From assembly GCA_018001225.1 (NCBI GenBank), contig JAGNIJ010000037.1, positions 1-46,380 on the forward strand: a DNA stretch of 46,380 nucleotides. The letters are read 5' to 3'. The notes under the pieces are model-generated. The model was not told the DNA's origin, did not search any database, and worked only from the letters and a program-made list of their open reading frames with translations. The translations under genes were made by a program, and so were the position numbers. This DNA is from Kiritimatiellia bacterium (GTDB lineage Bacteria > Verrucomicrobiota > Kiritimatiellia > CAIQIC01 > JAGNIJ01). This document shows positions 34,520-42,289 of the stretch, piece after piece (position 1 is the first letter of the stretch; each line of letters opens with the position of its first letter).

Positions 34520-35455
34520 TTATTCCGCCAGCGGGGTGATGACGATCCCCGGCTCGCCGATGACGACGTTCATCCGCACCTTCTCGAGGATGTCCTTCCA
34601 TTCCTCGGCGGACATCTCCGTGCGCATCATGGGCACCTCGATGGCGGAGTCCTGCTCGAGCAGGATCCGCTTCGTGATGTCGCGGTGGCCGGGTTTGCCG
34701 ACGGTCAGGACGTGGTCGCCCTTGTAGACCTCGAAGTTCTCCAGCGGGGTGCTGCCGACGAGAAGGCCGTCGATTTCGACCAGGGCCGGGTCGGCGGAAC
34801 TCCGGACGCTGATCTTCACGCGCGGCCGGGCGGCCTGCGCGGCCTCGCGCTGCTCGAGCCGGGACTGCAGTTCCGGCACCACCTGCTCGATGGCCTTGTC
34901 CAGCAGGCCCAGGGCGTCATCCTCGGAGAGCGTCGTGAAGTGCTCGGCGGTCTGGCGGAACTGGCCGGAGGCGGCGCCGTCGGCCATGGCGATCACCGTG
35001 CCGTCGACGGGGTCGACGGCCTGGACGCTCACGCGGAGCGAGAGGGTGACAAACTCGGTCTCGTAGCCGCCCTGGCGGACGACCTGCTTGCCGGGGGAGA
35101 AGCTCAACAGGCTGCCGCGCAGGACCACGTCCATGTTGAGCGCCTGGGCCGCGTGCAGGAAGGACGGCTTGGTCGGGGTCGGCCGGCCCATGTCGGTGGG
35201 CTTGAGCTGGTCGATCTGGTTGATGAAGTCGCGCCGGTCCACGAGCACGAAGGTCCCGGCGTCGAGCAGGCGCCGGCCGAGCAGGTCGAGCCCCTTGTCG
35301 GCCAGGGCGCCGGACTTGATGGCGCCGCCGAGGAGCGCATCGGAGGCCTGCCCGGTACGGTCCTCGAAATCCAGGACGGCCACTTTCACGGGTTCCGCCC
35401 AGCCGACCAGGACGGGCATCATCATCAGCACTGCCGCGATCGCATATTTTTTCAT
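34520..35455 (-). CDS. CsgG-like periplasmic protein with PEGA domain
   Basis: This 311-residue protein has a signal peptide (MKKYAIAAVLMMMPVLVGWA). A CsgG/LpoB-like alpha-beta domain (about 22-200) shows VAVLDFEDRTGQASDALLGG, RRLLDAGTFVLVDRRDF and MDVVLRGSLLSF. A PEGA-type beta domain (about 213-275) has VEIDGLLVGSTPLENFEVYKGDH. The last 35 residues are unassigned. There is no lipobox Cys, so it is soluble in the periplasm rather than a lipoprotein. CsgG-like proteins build envelope pores or activate peptidoglycan synthases; which applies here is not clear. The ATG at 35455 follows GGAGGA. It is divergent from the TPR gene. Confidence 0.8.
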   Translation of the reverse strand: MKKYAIAAVLMMMPVLVGWAEPVKVAVLDFEDRTGQASDALLGGAIKSGALADKGLDLLGRRLLDAGTFVLVDRRDFINQIDQLKPTDMGRPTPTKPSFLHAAQALNMDVVLRGSLLSFSPGKQVVRQGGYETEFVTLSLRVSVQAVDPVDGTVIAMADGAASGQFRQTAEHFTTLSEDDALGLLDKAIEQVVPELQSRLEQREAAQAARPRVKISVRSSADPALVEIDGLLVGSTPLENFEVYKGDHVLTVGKPGHRDITKRILLEQDSAIEVPMMRTEMSAEEWKDILEKVRMNVVIGEPGIVITPLAE

Positions 35456-35597
35456 GGTTCTGTCCTCCACCCGGTTTAGACGCCGGGGATGTCCTTCTAT
35501 TCAGCCCCTATCATGCCCCGCGGAAAGAGGACGCGCAATGCCGGAAAAGAGGGCTCGCCGAGGGGGCCGGGTCATGTTAAGAAAAGGGGGAGAAGGC

Positions 35598-36797
35598 ATG
35601 AACTTCCCGATCGGCAAGGCGTGGGCAGCGGCGGCGATTCTCCTGGCGGGCGGACCGGCCGCGCCGGCGGAAAGCGAACCGCCCGAATTCTCCACGAACT
35701 GGACCAACCTGAACGACATCGCGCGCTTCCATGCCGAGGAGACGGAGTACCTGCTCCAGAAAAAAGACCTGGACGGGGCCAGCCTGGAAGTGCAGCAGGC
35801 CTTGAGCATGGTGCCGGATCATCCCACGCTGTTGCGGTGGGCGGCCGACCTGTACACCGAGCGCGGCCAGTACGCGATGGCGGAGAGCTACTGGGCCCGC
35901 CTGTCGGAACTGTACCCGACCAACGCATGGGTGTTCGCCCGCTGGGGAGACGTCTTCTTCCAGTTGGACCGGTTTGACCGGGCGGAACAGGCCCTGGCCC
36001 GGGCGCTGGAACTGGATCCCGACACGCTGCCGGCGCGCTATCAGTTGGCCTGCATACACCTGATGAAAGGCCGCCGCGCCCGCGCGCAGGGTCTTCTAAA
36101 GGACCTGCCGCTCACCTCCGTGATACGGATCGCCGACTGGATCGAGATCGATGCCGAACTACTTCCCGACCGGATGGGCCACCTGGCTTTCGAGTCCGTG
36201 GTGCTCCTGGCGCTGGGCGCCCCGCCTGCGGAGCCGGGCGCCGAAACCACGCCCGACTGGGCAGGGCGCATGGCCGCTGTGAAGGAAGCGCTGACCCGCG
36301 CGCTCGCGGCGCGGGACGCGCAGCAATGGGCGGATCTCCGGGAAAGCCTGGAAACGGCCATGAGCGCCGGGTTGCGGGTCCCGGAAGCCCGGCGCGATCT
36401 CGCCCTGGCGCTCTATCACCTCGGCGAAAAGGCCCGCGCCCTCGACGAATTCGACCGATTGGAAAAAGAGTATCCGGATTTTCCCGGCGTGCAGGGCCGG
36501 TATGGGCAACTGCTGCTGGAGGAGGGCCGGTTCGACCTGGCCGCGGCGGCGCTGGAAAAGGCGCGCCGGCAAGACCCCGCGGATACTGAATCCGCCTTCG
36601 CGCTGATCTGCGCCTACGCGGGCCTGAACCGCTTCACCGATGCCCGGGACACCGCGCGACCGCTGCCGCCCAGGCAGGCCCGGCAAATCGGCGCGTGGAT
36701 CGCGGAAGGACACCGTTACGCCCGGCACCTGGAGGGGAACACGGAGTTGAGGGATTGGCTGCAATCCCTCGGGCCTCAATCCGCAAAAACCCAGTAG
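35598..36797 (+). CDS. Secreted TPR-repeat protein (second paralogue)
   Basis: This 399-residue protein has a signal peptide (cleavage near 25, GPAAPAES). TPR units run from about 45 to 385, such as ADLYTERGQYAMAESYWARL, DRAEQALARALELDPD and ALDEFDRLEKEYPDFPG. A central non-repeat section begins SVIRIADWIEIDAELL (about 171-185) and corresponds to the insert of the TPR protein at 7272-8582. Together with the similar length and leader this points to a paralogous pair. The ATG at 35598 is used because GGGGGAGAAGG precedes it; upstream in-frame ATGs have no signal peptide. comM follows 18 bases after its TAG stop. Confidence 0.78.
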   Translation: MNFPIGKAWAAAAILLAGGPAAPAESEPPEFSTNWTNLNDIARFHAEETEYLLQKKDLDGASLEVQQALSMVPDHPTLLRWAADLYTERGQYAMAESYWARLSELYPTNAWVFARWGDVFFQLDRFDRAEQALARALELDPDTLPARYQLACIHLMKGRRARAQGLLKDLPLTSVIRIADWIEIDAELLPDRMGHLAFESVVLLALGAPPAEPGAETTPDWAGRMAAVKEALTRALAARDAQQWADLRESLETAMSAGLRVPEARRDLALALYHLGEKARALDEFDRLEKEYPDFPGVQGRYGQLLLEEGRFDLAAAALEKARRQDPADTESAFALICAYAGLNRFTDARDTARPLPPRQARQIGAWIAEGHRYARHLEGNTELRDWLQSLGPQSAKTQ

Positions 36798-36815
36798 ACA
36801 GGGAGCAACCACCGC

Positions 36816-38351
36816 ATGCTGGCCAGGATCAGGTCCGGAGCCGTGTTCGGCGTGGAGGCCTTCGCCGTGGAAATCGAGGTCCACGCCGGGCGGGGCGACC
36901 CCGCCACCATCATCGTGGGCCTGCCGGACACCGCCGTCAAGGAGAGCAAGGACCGGGTGCACACCGCCCTGATCAATTCCGGCTTCATGCCGCCGCGGGG
37001 CCGGACGACGATCAACCTGGCGCCGGCCGACGTGAAAAAGGAGGGCCCAAGCTTCGATCTGCCCATTGCGCTGGGCATGCTGGTGGCCGAAGAGGAACTC
37101 GGCCAGGAGCGCCTGGACGGGCTCTGCGTGCTGGGCGAACTGGCCTTGAGCGGCGAGATCCGGCGGGTCCGGGGCGTGCTGCCGATCGCCATCGAGGCCC
37201 GGGCTTCCGGGTGCCGGGGCATGATGGTGCCGGAGGACAACGCCGAGGAAGCCGCCGTCGTGGAAGGCCTGCCGGTCTACCCGGTCCGGACGCTCCGGCA
37301 GGCGGCCGATTTTCTCGCCGGCACGCTGGCCCTGGAGCCCCATCGCTTGGACGCGCGGGCGATTTTCGACGAGGCGGCGCACGGCGAAGAGGATTTCGCG
37401 GAGGTCAAGGGCCAGGAGTCGGCCAAGCGCGCCTTCGAGGTGGCCGTGGCGGGCGGCCACAACATCCTGACCCTGGGCCCGCCGGGCACGGGCAAGACCA
37501 TGCTCGCGCGGCGCGTCCCGTCGATCCTGCCGCCGATGACCCTGGACGAGGCCCTGGAAACGACCAAGATCCACAGCATCGCGGGCGTCCTGGCCCCGCA
37601 CCAGGCGCTGGTGGTCCAGCGTCCGTTCCGGGCCCCGCACCACACGGTGTCGGACGCGGGCCTGCTGGGCGGGGGCTCGCATCCCATGCCGGGCGAGGTC
37701 AGCCTGTCGCATAATGGGGTGCTTTTCCTTGACGAGTTGCCGGAATTTCACCGCAACGTGCTCGAGGTCCTGCGCCAGCCGCTGGAGGACGGGCACGTCA
37801 CGATATCCCGCGCGGCGGCCAGCGTGACCTTCCCGTCGCGCTTCATGCTGATCGCCGCCATGAACCCCTGCCCGTGCGGCTTCTTCGGCGACACGCGGAA
37901 GGAATGCCGCTGCAGCCCGATCCAGATCGAGCGCTATCGCCGCCGGATCTCCGGCCCGCTGCTGGACCGGATCGACATCCACGTCGAGGTGCCGGCCGTC
38001 GCCTACACGGAGCTGTCCCGCGCGGAGCCGGGGGAGCCGTCCGCCGCGATCCGCGGGCGCATCCTGCGCGCGCGGGACATCCAGCGGCGGCGTTTCGAGG
38101 GCTTGAAGCGCGTGTACTGCAACGCCATGATGCGGCCACGCGACATCCACAAGCATTGCCCTGTCGAGGAGGAGGCCCAGCACCTTCTGAAAATGGCCCT
38201 CGCCGAACTGCATTTCAGCGCCCGGACCTACGACCGGATCCTGAAAGTCGCGCGAACCATCGCTGACCTCGAAGGATCGGACGTGCTGCGGACCCCGCAC
38301 GTGTCGGAGGCGATCCAGTACCGCTCCCTGGACCGGCGTTACTGGGTATGA
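36816..38351 (+). CDS. comM: ComM/YifB-family AAA+ ATPase (Mg-chelatase-like)
   Basis: This 511-residue ring ATPase is the ComM family member that drives branch migration of the D-loop during natural transformation in some bacteria. The N-terminal ChlI-like domain has [20 protein letters not shown] and [11 protein letters not shown]. Walker A is [13 protein letters not shown] (about 227-239), Walker B is [11 protein letters not shown], and the [11 protein letters not shown] insert with Cys residues and a C-terminal lid ([20 protein letters not shown]) complete the family pattern. It lies 18 bases after the TPR gene, in the same direction. The end is marked by TGA and is followed by a hairpin oriented for the opposite strand. 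No competence genes are adjacent. Confidence 0.95.
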   Translation: MLARIRSGAVFGVEAFAVEIEVHAGRGDPATIIVGLPDTAVKESKDRVHTALINSGFMPPRGRTTINLAPADVKKEGPSFDLPIALGMLVAEEELGQERLDGLCVLGELALSGEIRRVRGVLPIAIEARASGCRGMMVPEDNAEEAAVVEGLPVYPVRTLRQAADFLAGTLALEPHRLDARAIFDEAAHGEEDFAEVKGQESAKRAFEVAVAGGHNILTLGPPGTGKTMLARRVPSILPPMTLDEALETTKIHSIAGVLAPHQALVVQRPFRAPHHTVSDAGLLGGGSHPMPGEVSLSHNGVLFLDELPEFHRNVLEVLRQPLEDGHVTISRAAASVTFPSRFMLIAAMNPCPCGFFGDTRKECRCSPIQIERYRRRISGPLLDRIDIHVEVPAVAYTELSRAEPGEPSAAIRGRILRARDIQRRRFEGLKRVYCNAMMRPRDIHKHCPVEEEAQHLLKMALAELHFSARTYDRILKVARTIADLEGSDVLRTPHVSEAIQYRSLDRRYWV

Positions 38352-38377
38352 AAAAGGCGCGGGTGCAACCCCGCGCC
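38351..38377 (-). terminator. Intrinsic terminator of the beta-propeller gene
   Basis: On the minus strand GGCGCGGG (38370-38377) pairs with CCCGCGCC (38356-38363) and is followed by TTTTT (38351-38355). It lies 20 bases after the beta-propeller stop. Its T-run touches the comM stop, so the convergent pair is tightly packed. Confidence 0.8.
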
Positions 38378-38397
38378 CTCCCCGCTCGATCCCCCGG

Positions 38398-39798
38398 CTA
38401 CCGGGGTTCGGCGAGCATGATCTGGGACTTCCCCTCCTGTTGCACCTGCCAGATCACGCGGCGGCCCGCCGTGCGGGGCTCGCGGTCCTCGACCTCGTTG
38501 TAACTCAAGCGGCCGGGGGTCGACCCCACCTGCCCCTCCTCGTTGACCATGGCGATATAATCCCCCGTTTCCAGGTCCCAGGCGAAGATTTCCGAGTCCC
38601 AGTTGTCGTAGTAGGCCATCCAGCAGATGAGGCCGTCGCGGATGTCGGGATTCACGTCGTCGTGGCGGTTGCTCGTGAGTTTGACGGTCTTCGTCCCGTC
38701 GAAGAGGTAGATCTCGAAATCGTCCCCGTCGAAGCCCTGCCAGACCACCTTGCCGTTCCAGATGCGAGGGTTGGTGTCATCCCAGGGGTTGTCGCTCAAG
38801 CGCTGGAATCGCCCATCCTTCCACAGGTACACCTCCGCGTCGGCGCCGGGATAGGCCTCCCAGGCAATCTGCCCGTCCCAGATCACGGGCGAGACATCGT
38901 CGTACCGGTTGCTGGTGACCTGGAGCGTCGTGCCGGCGGCGAAGTCGTGGAGGTAAATCTCGTAGTCGTTGCCGTCCCAGCCGTACCACGCGATCTGCGT
39001 CCCCTGGACCTGGGGCGACATGTCGTAGAAGAAATTGGTGGTCAACTGGTACATGTTGCCGTCATTCCAGACCATGATTTCCCAGCCGAACGGGAACCCC
39101 TTGGCTTTCTGCCAGGCCAGCGTGCGGCCCCACAGGCTGACGCTATAGTCGTTTCGCGAATCAAAGTTGATCCGCTTGATCTCGTCGCCAAACCAGACGA
39201 CAGGCTCCATTTCCCCGCTGGGATGCCGGCGCACGGCATCCGGGGCCGTTTCTTTGGAGCCTTCGAGCGGCTCGGCCTCAAGCGCGGGGACGGGCTCCGC
39301 AGGAACTTCAGCGACCGGGCCATTCGTTTCGACGCCCTGCGGCATCTTATTGGTGGCCATGAACTGGGGAATGGCCACCAGTTCCTCGTACGGCACATCC
39401 CGGACAGCATCCGGCACCTCTTTCAGCACCCAGTTGTACTCGTCCGCTTTCGGCATGGCGTAACTCCCGATCCACGCCACCCAATTGCTGTAGACGGTGG
39501 GCCGGTAGTGCGTGGTCCCGGCCGGGACATTGCCGCCGGTCAGCGAGCGCTGCTGCCCGTTCTCGAAGAGGTGAATTTCGGACGCGCTCTCCTCTCCGTC
39601 CGTCGAGATATACGCGGACCAGGCCGCGAATCCAGTTTCAGAAATGACGGGATCGCGGTTGAAGAAATTCTCGTTGGAGATCTGCCGGACCGTGTACTCC
39701 GCCGGCGCGGCCAGACCGGCCGACGAATACAGGGAGAAGATGAGCATAACCCACCCTCTCGCGCTGCGAAGACAGCGTTCTATCCGGTGCACGCTCAT
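38398..39798 (-). CDS. Secreted beta-propeller protein (TolB/PD40-like repeats)
   Basis: This 466-residue protein has an N-terminal signal peptide (a basic stretch to residue 17, then MLIFSLYSSAGLAAPA). From about 210 to 445 it has tandem blades of about 46 residues with Trp/Asp patterns: NRYDDVSPVIWDGQIAWEAY, NPWDDTNPRIWNGKVVWQGF and NRHDDVNPDIRDGLICWMAY. These resemble the TolB/WD40-like (PD40) blades. A Pro/Glu-rich linker (about 155-195) splits the N-terminal blades from them. It probably acts as a periplasmic or surface binding platform. The start may be ATG at 39798 or at codon 18 (39747), which has GAGAGGG upstream. The stop is TAG. A clear promoter and terminator frame it as a single gene. 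Confidence 0.8.
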   Translation of the reverse strand: MSVHRIERCLRSARGWVMLIFSLYSSAGLAAPAEYTVRQISNENFFNRDPVISETGFAAWSAYISTDGEESASEIHLFENGQQRSLTGGNVPAGTTHYRPTVYSNWVAWIGSYAMPKADEYNWVLKEVPDAVRDVPYEELVAIPQFMATNKMPQGVETNGPVAEVPAEPVPALEAEPLEGSKETAPDAVRRHPSGEMEPVVWFGDEIKRINFDSRNDYSVSLWGRTLAWQKAKGFPFGWEIMVWNDGNMYQLTTNFFYDMSPQVQGTQIAWYGWDGNDYEIYLHDFAAGTTLQVTSNRYDDVSPVIWDGQIAWEAYPGADAEVYLWKDGRFQRLSDNPWDDTNPRIWNGKVVWQGFDGDDFEIYLFDGTKTVKLTSNRHDDVNPDIRDGLICWMAYYDNWDSEIFAWDLETGDYIAMVNEEGQVGSTPGRLSYNEVEDREPRTAGRRVIWQVQQEGKSQIMLAEPR

Positions 39799-39870
39799 GC
39801 CAATAAATTACAGTCTCCCGTTCCGCAACAGGCGTAATTGCGGACGGTCCACACTTGCAAAAAGTGATTC

Positions 39871-39899
39871 ATACTAGTGCAACCCCGCATGGAGTGCAA
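39871..39899 (-). promoter_or_regulatory. Promoter of the beta-propeller gene, with doubled TTGCAC
   Basis: On the minus strand TTGCAC (39894-39899) and TAGTAT (39871-39876) are 17 bases apart. A second GGTTGCACT-like copy lies inside the spacer (TTGCAC at 39877-39882), so GGTTGCACT is a direct repeat spaced 17 bases. The repeat could be an activator or repressor site. The start site would be about 65 bases before the ATG. Confidence 0.55.
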
Positions 39900-39940
39900 C
39901 CTTAACCAACAGGGAAAAACAGGGCGGGCAGGCGTCTGGC

Positions 39941-41212
39941 TTATGGAGCGCCTGGCGCCGGGGCCCCTTCCGGCGCCGCGGCCGCAGGCGCCGCCGGCGT
40001 CTCACTGGGAGCCGGCGTCGCGGTTTCCGAACCGAGCGGGGGCAGATTGGTGGTGGCGGGAATGGGCCAATCCGGGCCCCATTCGTGCTGGGCACTCCAG
40101 TAATGCAGCGGATACGTGGTCGGCAATTCGGGACTGGAATTCCTCAAGCGGGCATCGACCAGGCGCGGATCCAACCGCTCGTCCTCGATGCCCTGCATGC
40201 CCACGAGGTCGCGGCTCATGCGCTCGATGGACTTGAGAATCGCGTTGATCATCACCCGGTCGAACGTGGAACTCATGCGAATGATGCTAAACTCCTGCTC
40301 CAGCGTCGCCTGCTCGAGCGTTTTGACCATTTCAACCGCCCACCAGTCGTACTTGTCAAAACCGTATTGATCCTTCCTCTTCACGCCGCCCCACTTCGTC
40401 CGCAGGCCCGCTTCCGCTGCCGTCTTCATGTCGGCGAAAAGGTTGAGCGCGTATCGCGAGGAACGGGCGGAGGGGGTCAGCACCAGGATGTCGCAGCGCC
40501 CGTCGTTGTGCGCCAGGTATCCCTTGACCACCACGGCCTGCACGTGGTTGCGCAACTGCGGGGGCACGGCCTGGCGGGGGTCCGGCAGCACGAGACTGAA
40601 GTACAGGGGCTCCTGGAGGTGGGCCACCAGCATCATGATCTCGCCGGAGAATATGGAGTCCAGGATCTGGCGCTGCCGCTCCGTGGCCGCCTCGTCGGCG
40701 CCGAACACGATGATGTCGCGCCCGAGAAACCCGATGGCCAGGTTGCCCAACGTCCACAGGTCGCTGTCGATCTGCTGGAAGAAATAACCGTGACGGTGGA
40801 AGCCCGGGCGCTTGCGGGCCGCCGGGAATCCCCCGACGGCGTGGACGATCACGTCGGACACCGTCCCGTCGTCCTCGAGATGGTAGGTCACCAGCAGGGC
40901 CGTGATCTCGCCGGCCGTCAGCGTGGAGTCCTGGGCCATCCCCTGCTGCACGACTTTTTTCAGTTGATCGAGCAGTTCGGGATTGTCGCCGAAGATGGTC
41001 TGGAGGTAATCCACGGAGAACGTTTCCGTGGCCGGCTTTTCGCCGATCGTCTGGCCGGTTTCGACCAGGTAGCGGATCCGGTCCTGGAAATCGGCGCCCA
41101 CGGACCAGACCCGGGAGGCGCGGTATACCACATGCCCTAGCGCGCCGGCCACGACCAGGACCGTGAGCACGATCACCCACATCACCCAGCTTTTTCCGCG
41201 AGCCCAACGCAT
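39941..41212 (-). CDS. Membrane-anchored protein of unknown function
   Basis: This 423-residue protein begins MRWARGKSWVMWVIVLTVLV, one N-terminal helix that anchors a large exported domain. The body (about 45-380) has mixed alpha-beta content, with segments such as YHLEDDGTVSDVIVHAVGG and DLWTLGNLAIGFLGRDIIVFG. The C-terminal 45 residues are Ala/Pro-rich. I do not recognise the family. The upstream polyprenyl synthetase lies 67 bases away in the same direction, but a separate promoter (TTGATC-17-TATATA) lies in the gap. The start is ATG at 41212, 22 bases after the -10 box, with a weak AGGGA site. The stop is TAA. Positional links to any pathway are not visible. Confidence 0.75.
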   Translation of the reverse strand: MRWARGKSWVMWVIVLTVLVVAGALGHVVYRASRVWSVGADFQDRIRYLVETGQTIGEKPATETFSVDYLQTIFGDNPELLDQLKKVVQQGMAQDSTLTAGEITALLVTYHLEDDGTVSDVIVHAVGGFPAARKRPGFHRHGYFFQQIDSDLWTLGNLAIGFLGRDIIVFGADEAATERQRQILDSIFSGEIMMLVAHLQEPLYFSLVLPDPRQAVPPQLRNHVQAVVVKGYLAHNDGRCDILVLTPSARSSRYALNLFADMKTAAEAGLRTKWGGVKRKDQYGFDKYDWWAVEMVKTLEQATLEQEFSIIRMSSTFDRVMINAILKSIERMSRDLVGMQGIEDERLDPRLVDARLRNSSPELPTTYPLHYWSAQHEWGPDWPIPATTNLPPLGSETATPAPSETPAAPAAAAPEGAPAPGAP

Positions 41213-41233
41213 AGGATTTTCCCTAAAAATACA

Positions 41234-41262
41234 TATATACCCGGAATATCGCCGCCGATCAA
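41234..41262 (-). promoter_or_regulatory. Promoter of the membrane-anchored protein gene
   Basis: TTGATC (41257-41262) and TATATA (41234-41239) are 17 bases apart on the minus strand. The AT-rich TATATATG stretch stands out from its surroundings. It overlaps the end region of the polyprenyl synthetase gene and gives a short leader of about 15 bases. Confidence 0.6.
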
Positions 41263-41279
41263 GTCCGCCGCGACGGCAT

Positions 41280-42149
41280 TTACAATGCCGCATCGCACCG
41301 CAAGTTGTGATCGAGGACGGGCCGGAGGTCCTGCTCCACGTACCGGGCCCAGGCTTCCTTGGCCGCCGGCCAACCGGCCAGCGTCTCGATCGAGCGTCCG
41401 AGCAGGGTCTCGAGGTAGCGGGGCACATCGACGCCGGACTCCGTCGCGGCCCGGAAGGCCGTCGCCTTGTTCCGGCCCGCGTCGCTGCCCAGGGTCTTGC
41501 CGGCGGTTTCCGGATCGCCCTGGACATCCAGGAAGTCGTCGGCCAGTTGGTACGCCGTGCCCACCAGGTAGCCGCTCTCGCGCAGGGCGTCCCGGAGCGC
41601 CGGATCGGAACCCGCCCCGGCCACGGCCGACAGGGCAAACAAGGCCCCCGTCTTGCGCCGGGCGATATCCACGCACGCTTCCCAGGTGGAAGGCGCACCG
41701 CGCCGCATCAGCTCCTGCTCCGATTCCGCCTCGCAGACATGGGCGGTCAGACGGATCGCTTCCTGCAACAGGTTCCCCCGGGCGGGAGCGGACAGCAACC
41801 GCAGCGCCAGTAGCAGCATCAGGTCGCCCAGCAGGATCGCGCCGGGGATGCCTTGCTCCACCCAGAAAGCCGGCAGACCGCGGCGAAGGTGGCCGCCGTC
41901 AATGACGTCGTCATGCAGCAGGCTGGCGGCGTGAATCATTTCGATGGCGCAACAGGCGTCGATGAGAAACTCGGGGTCCGCGTGGAGTGCCGCGCCCACC
42001 CGCCACGCCAAGCGGCTGCGCAACATCTTGCCCTGGACCAGCAGCCGGCGGTAGCCGGCCACCAGCGGACCGACGGCCGTACCGGTCATCACCTGCATTA
42101 GGCGGGCCCGCACGGCCTCTACGTGCTCTTCCAGCCGCTCATCGCTCAT
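41280..42149 (-). CDS. Trans-isoprenyl diphosphate synthase
   Basis: This 289-residue all-helical prenyltransferase condenses isopentenyl diphosphate with an allylic diphosphate to make chains for quinones, carotenoids or similar. The first Asp-rich motif is HDDVIDGGHLRRG (about 79-91) and the second is YQLADDFLDVQGD (about 197-209); the product-length position before the first motif is IEMIHAASLLHDD. KMLRSRL near 41 replaces the usual KRxRP and keeps the IPP-binding region. Chain length is not predictable with confidence. The ATG at 42149 is 6 bases after a -10 box, so the mRNA may be leaderless. It is divergent from gpmI, 140 bases away. The stop is TAA. Confidence 0.9.
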   Translation of the reverse strand: MSDERLEEHVEAVRARLMQVMTGTAVGPLVAGYRRLLVQGKMLRSRLAWRVGAALHADPEFLIDACCAIEMIHAASLLHDDVIDGGHLRRGLPAFWVEQGIPGAILLGDLMLLLALRLLSAPARGNLLQEAIRLTAHVCEAESEQELMRRGAPSTWEACVDIARRKTGALFALSAVAGAGSDPALRDALRESGYLVGTAYQLADDFLDVQGDPETAGKTLGSDAGRNKATAFRAATESGVDVPRYLETLLGRSIETLAGWPAAKEAWARYVEQDLRPVLDHNLRCDAAL

Positions 42150-42155
42150 GCCGCC

Positions 42156-42184
42156 AAGCTACCCGACAACGCGGGAGGCGTCAA
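42156..42184 (-). promoter_or_regulatory. Promoter of polyprenyl synthetase, probably leaderless
   Basis: TTGACG (42179-42184) and TAGCTT (42156-42161) are 17 bases apart on the minus strand. The six bases GGCGGC then lead into the ATG at 42149. The -35 box is close to consensus. Transcription should begin at the start codon or within a base of it. Confidence 0.6.
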
Positions 42185-42202
42185 CCTGCTCCGAATCGGC
42201 CC

Positions 42203-42231
42203 TTGCGCGAACCCGCCGGACGGGGCATATT
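42203..42231 (+). promoter_or_regulatory. Promoter of gpmI
   Basis: TTGCGC (42203-42208) and CATATT (42226-42231) are 17 bases apart. The predicted leader is about 50 bases, with GGAGAA just before the ATG. It is divergent from the neighbouring promoter. Confidence 0.45.
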
Positions 42232-42289
42232 GAGCGGCCCTGAAGGCGCGGCCGCGCGGCGCGGCGCGCCGCAACCCGGAGAATCAGCC

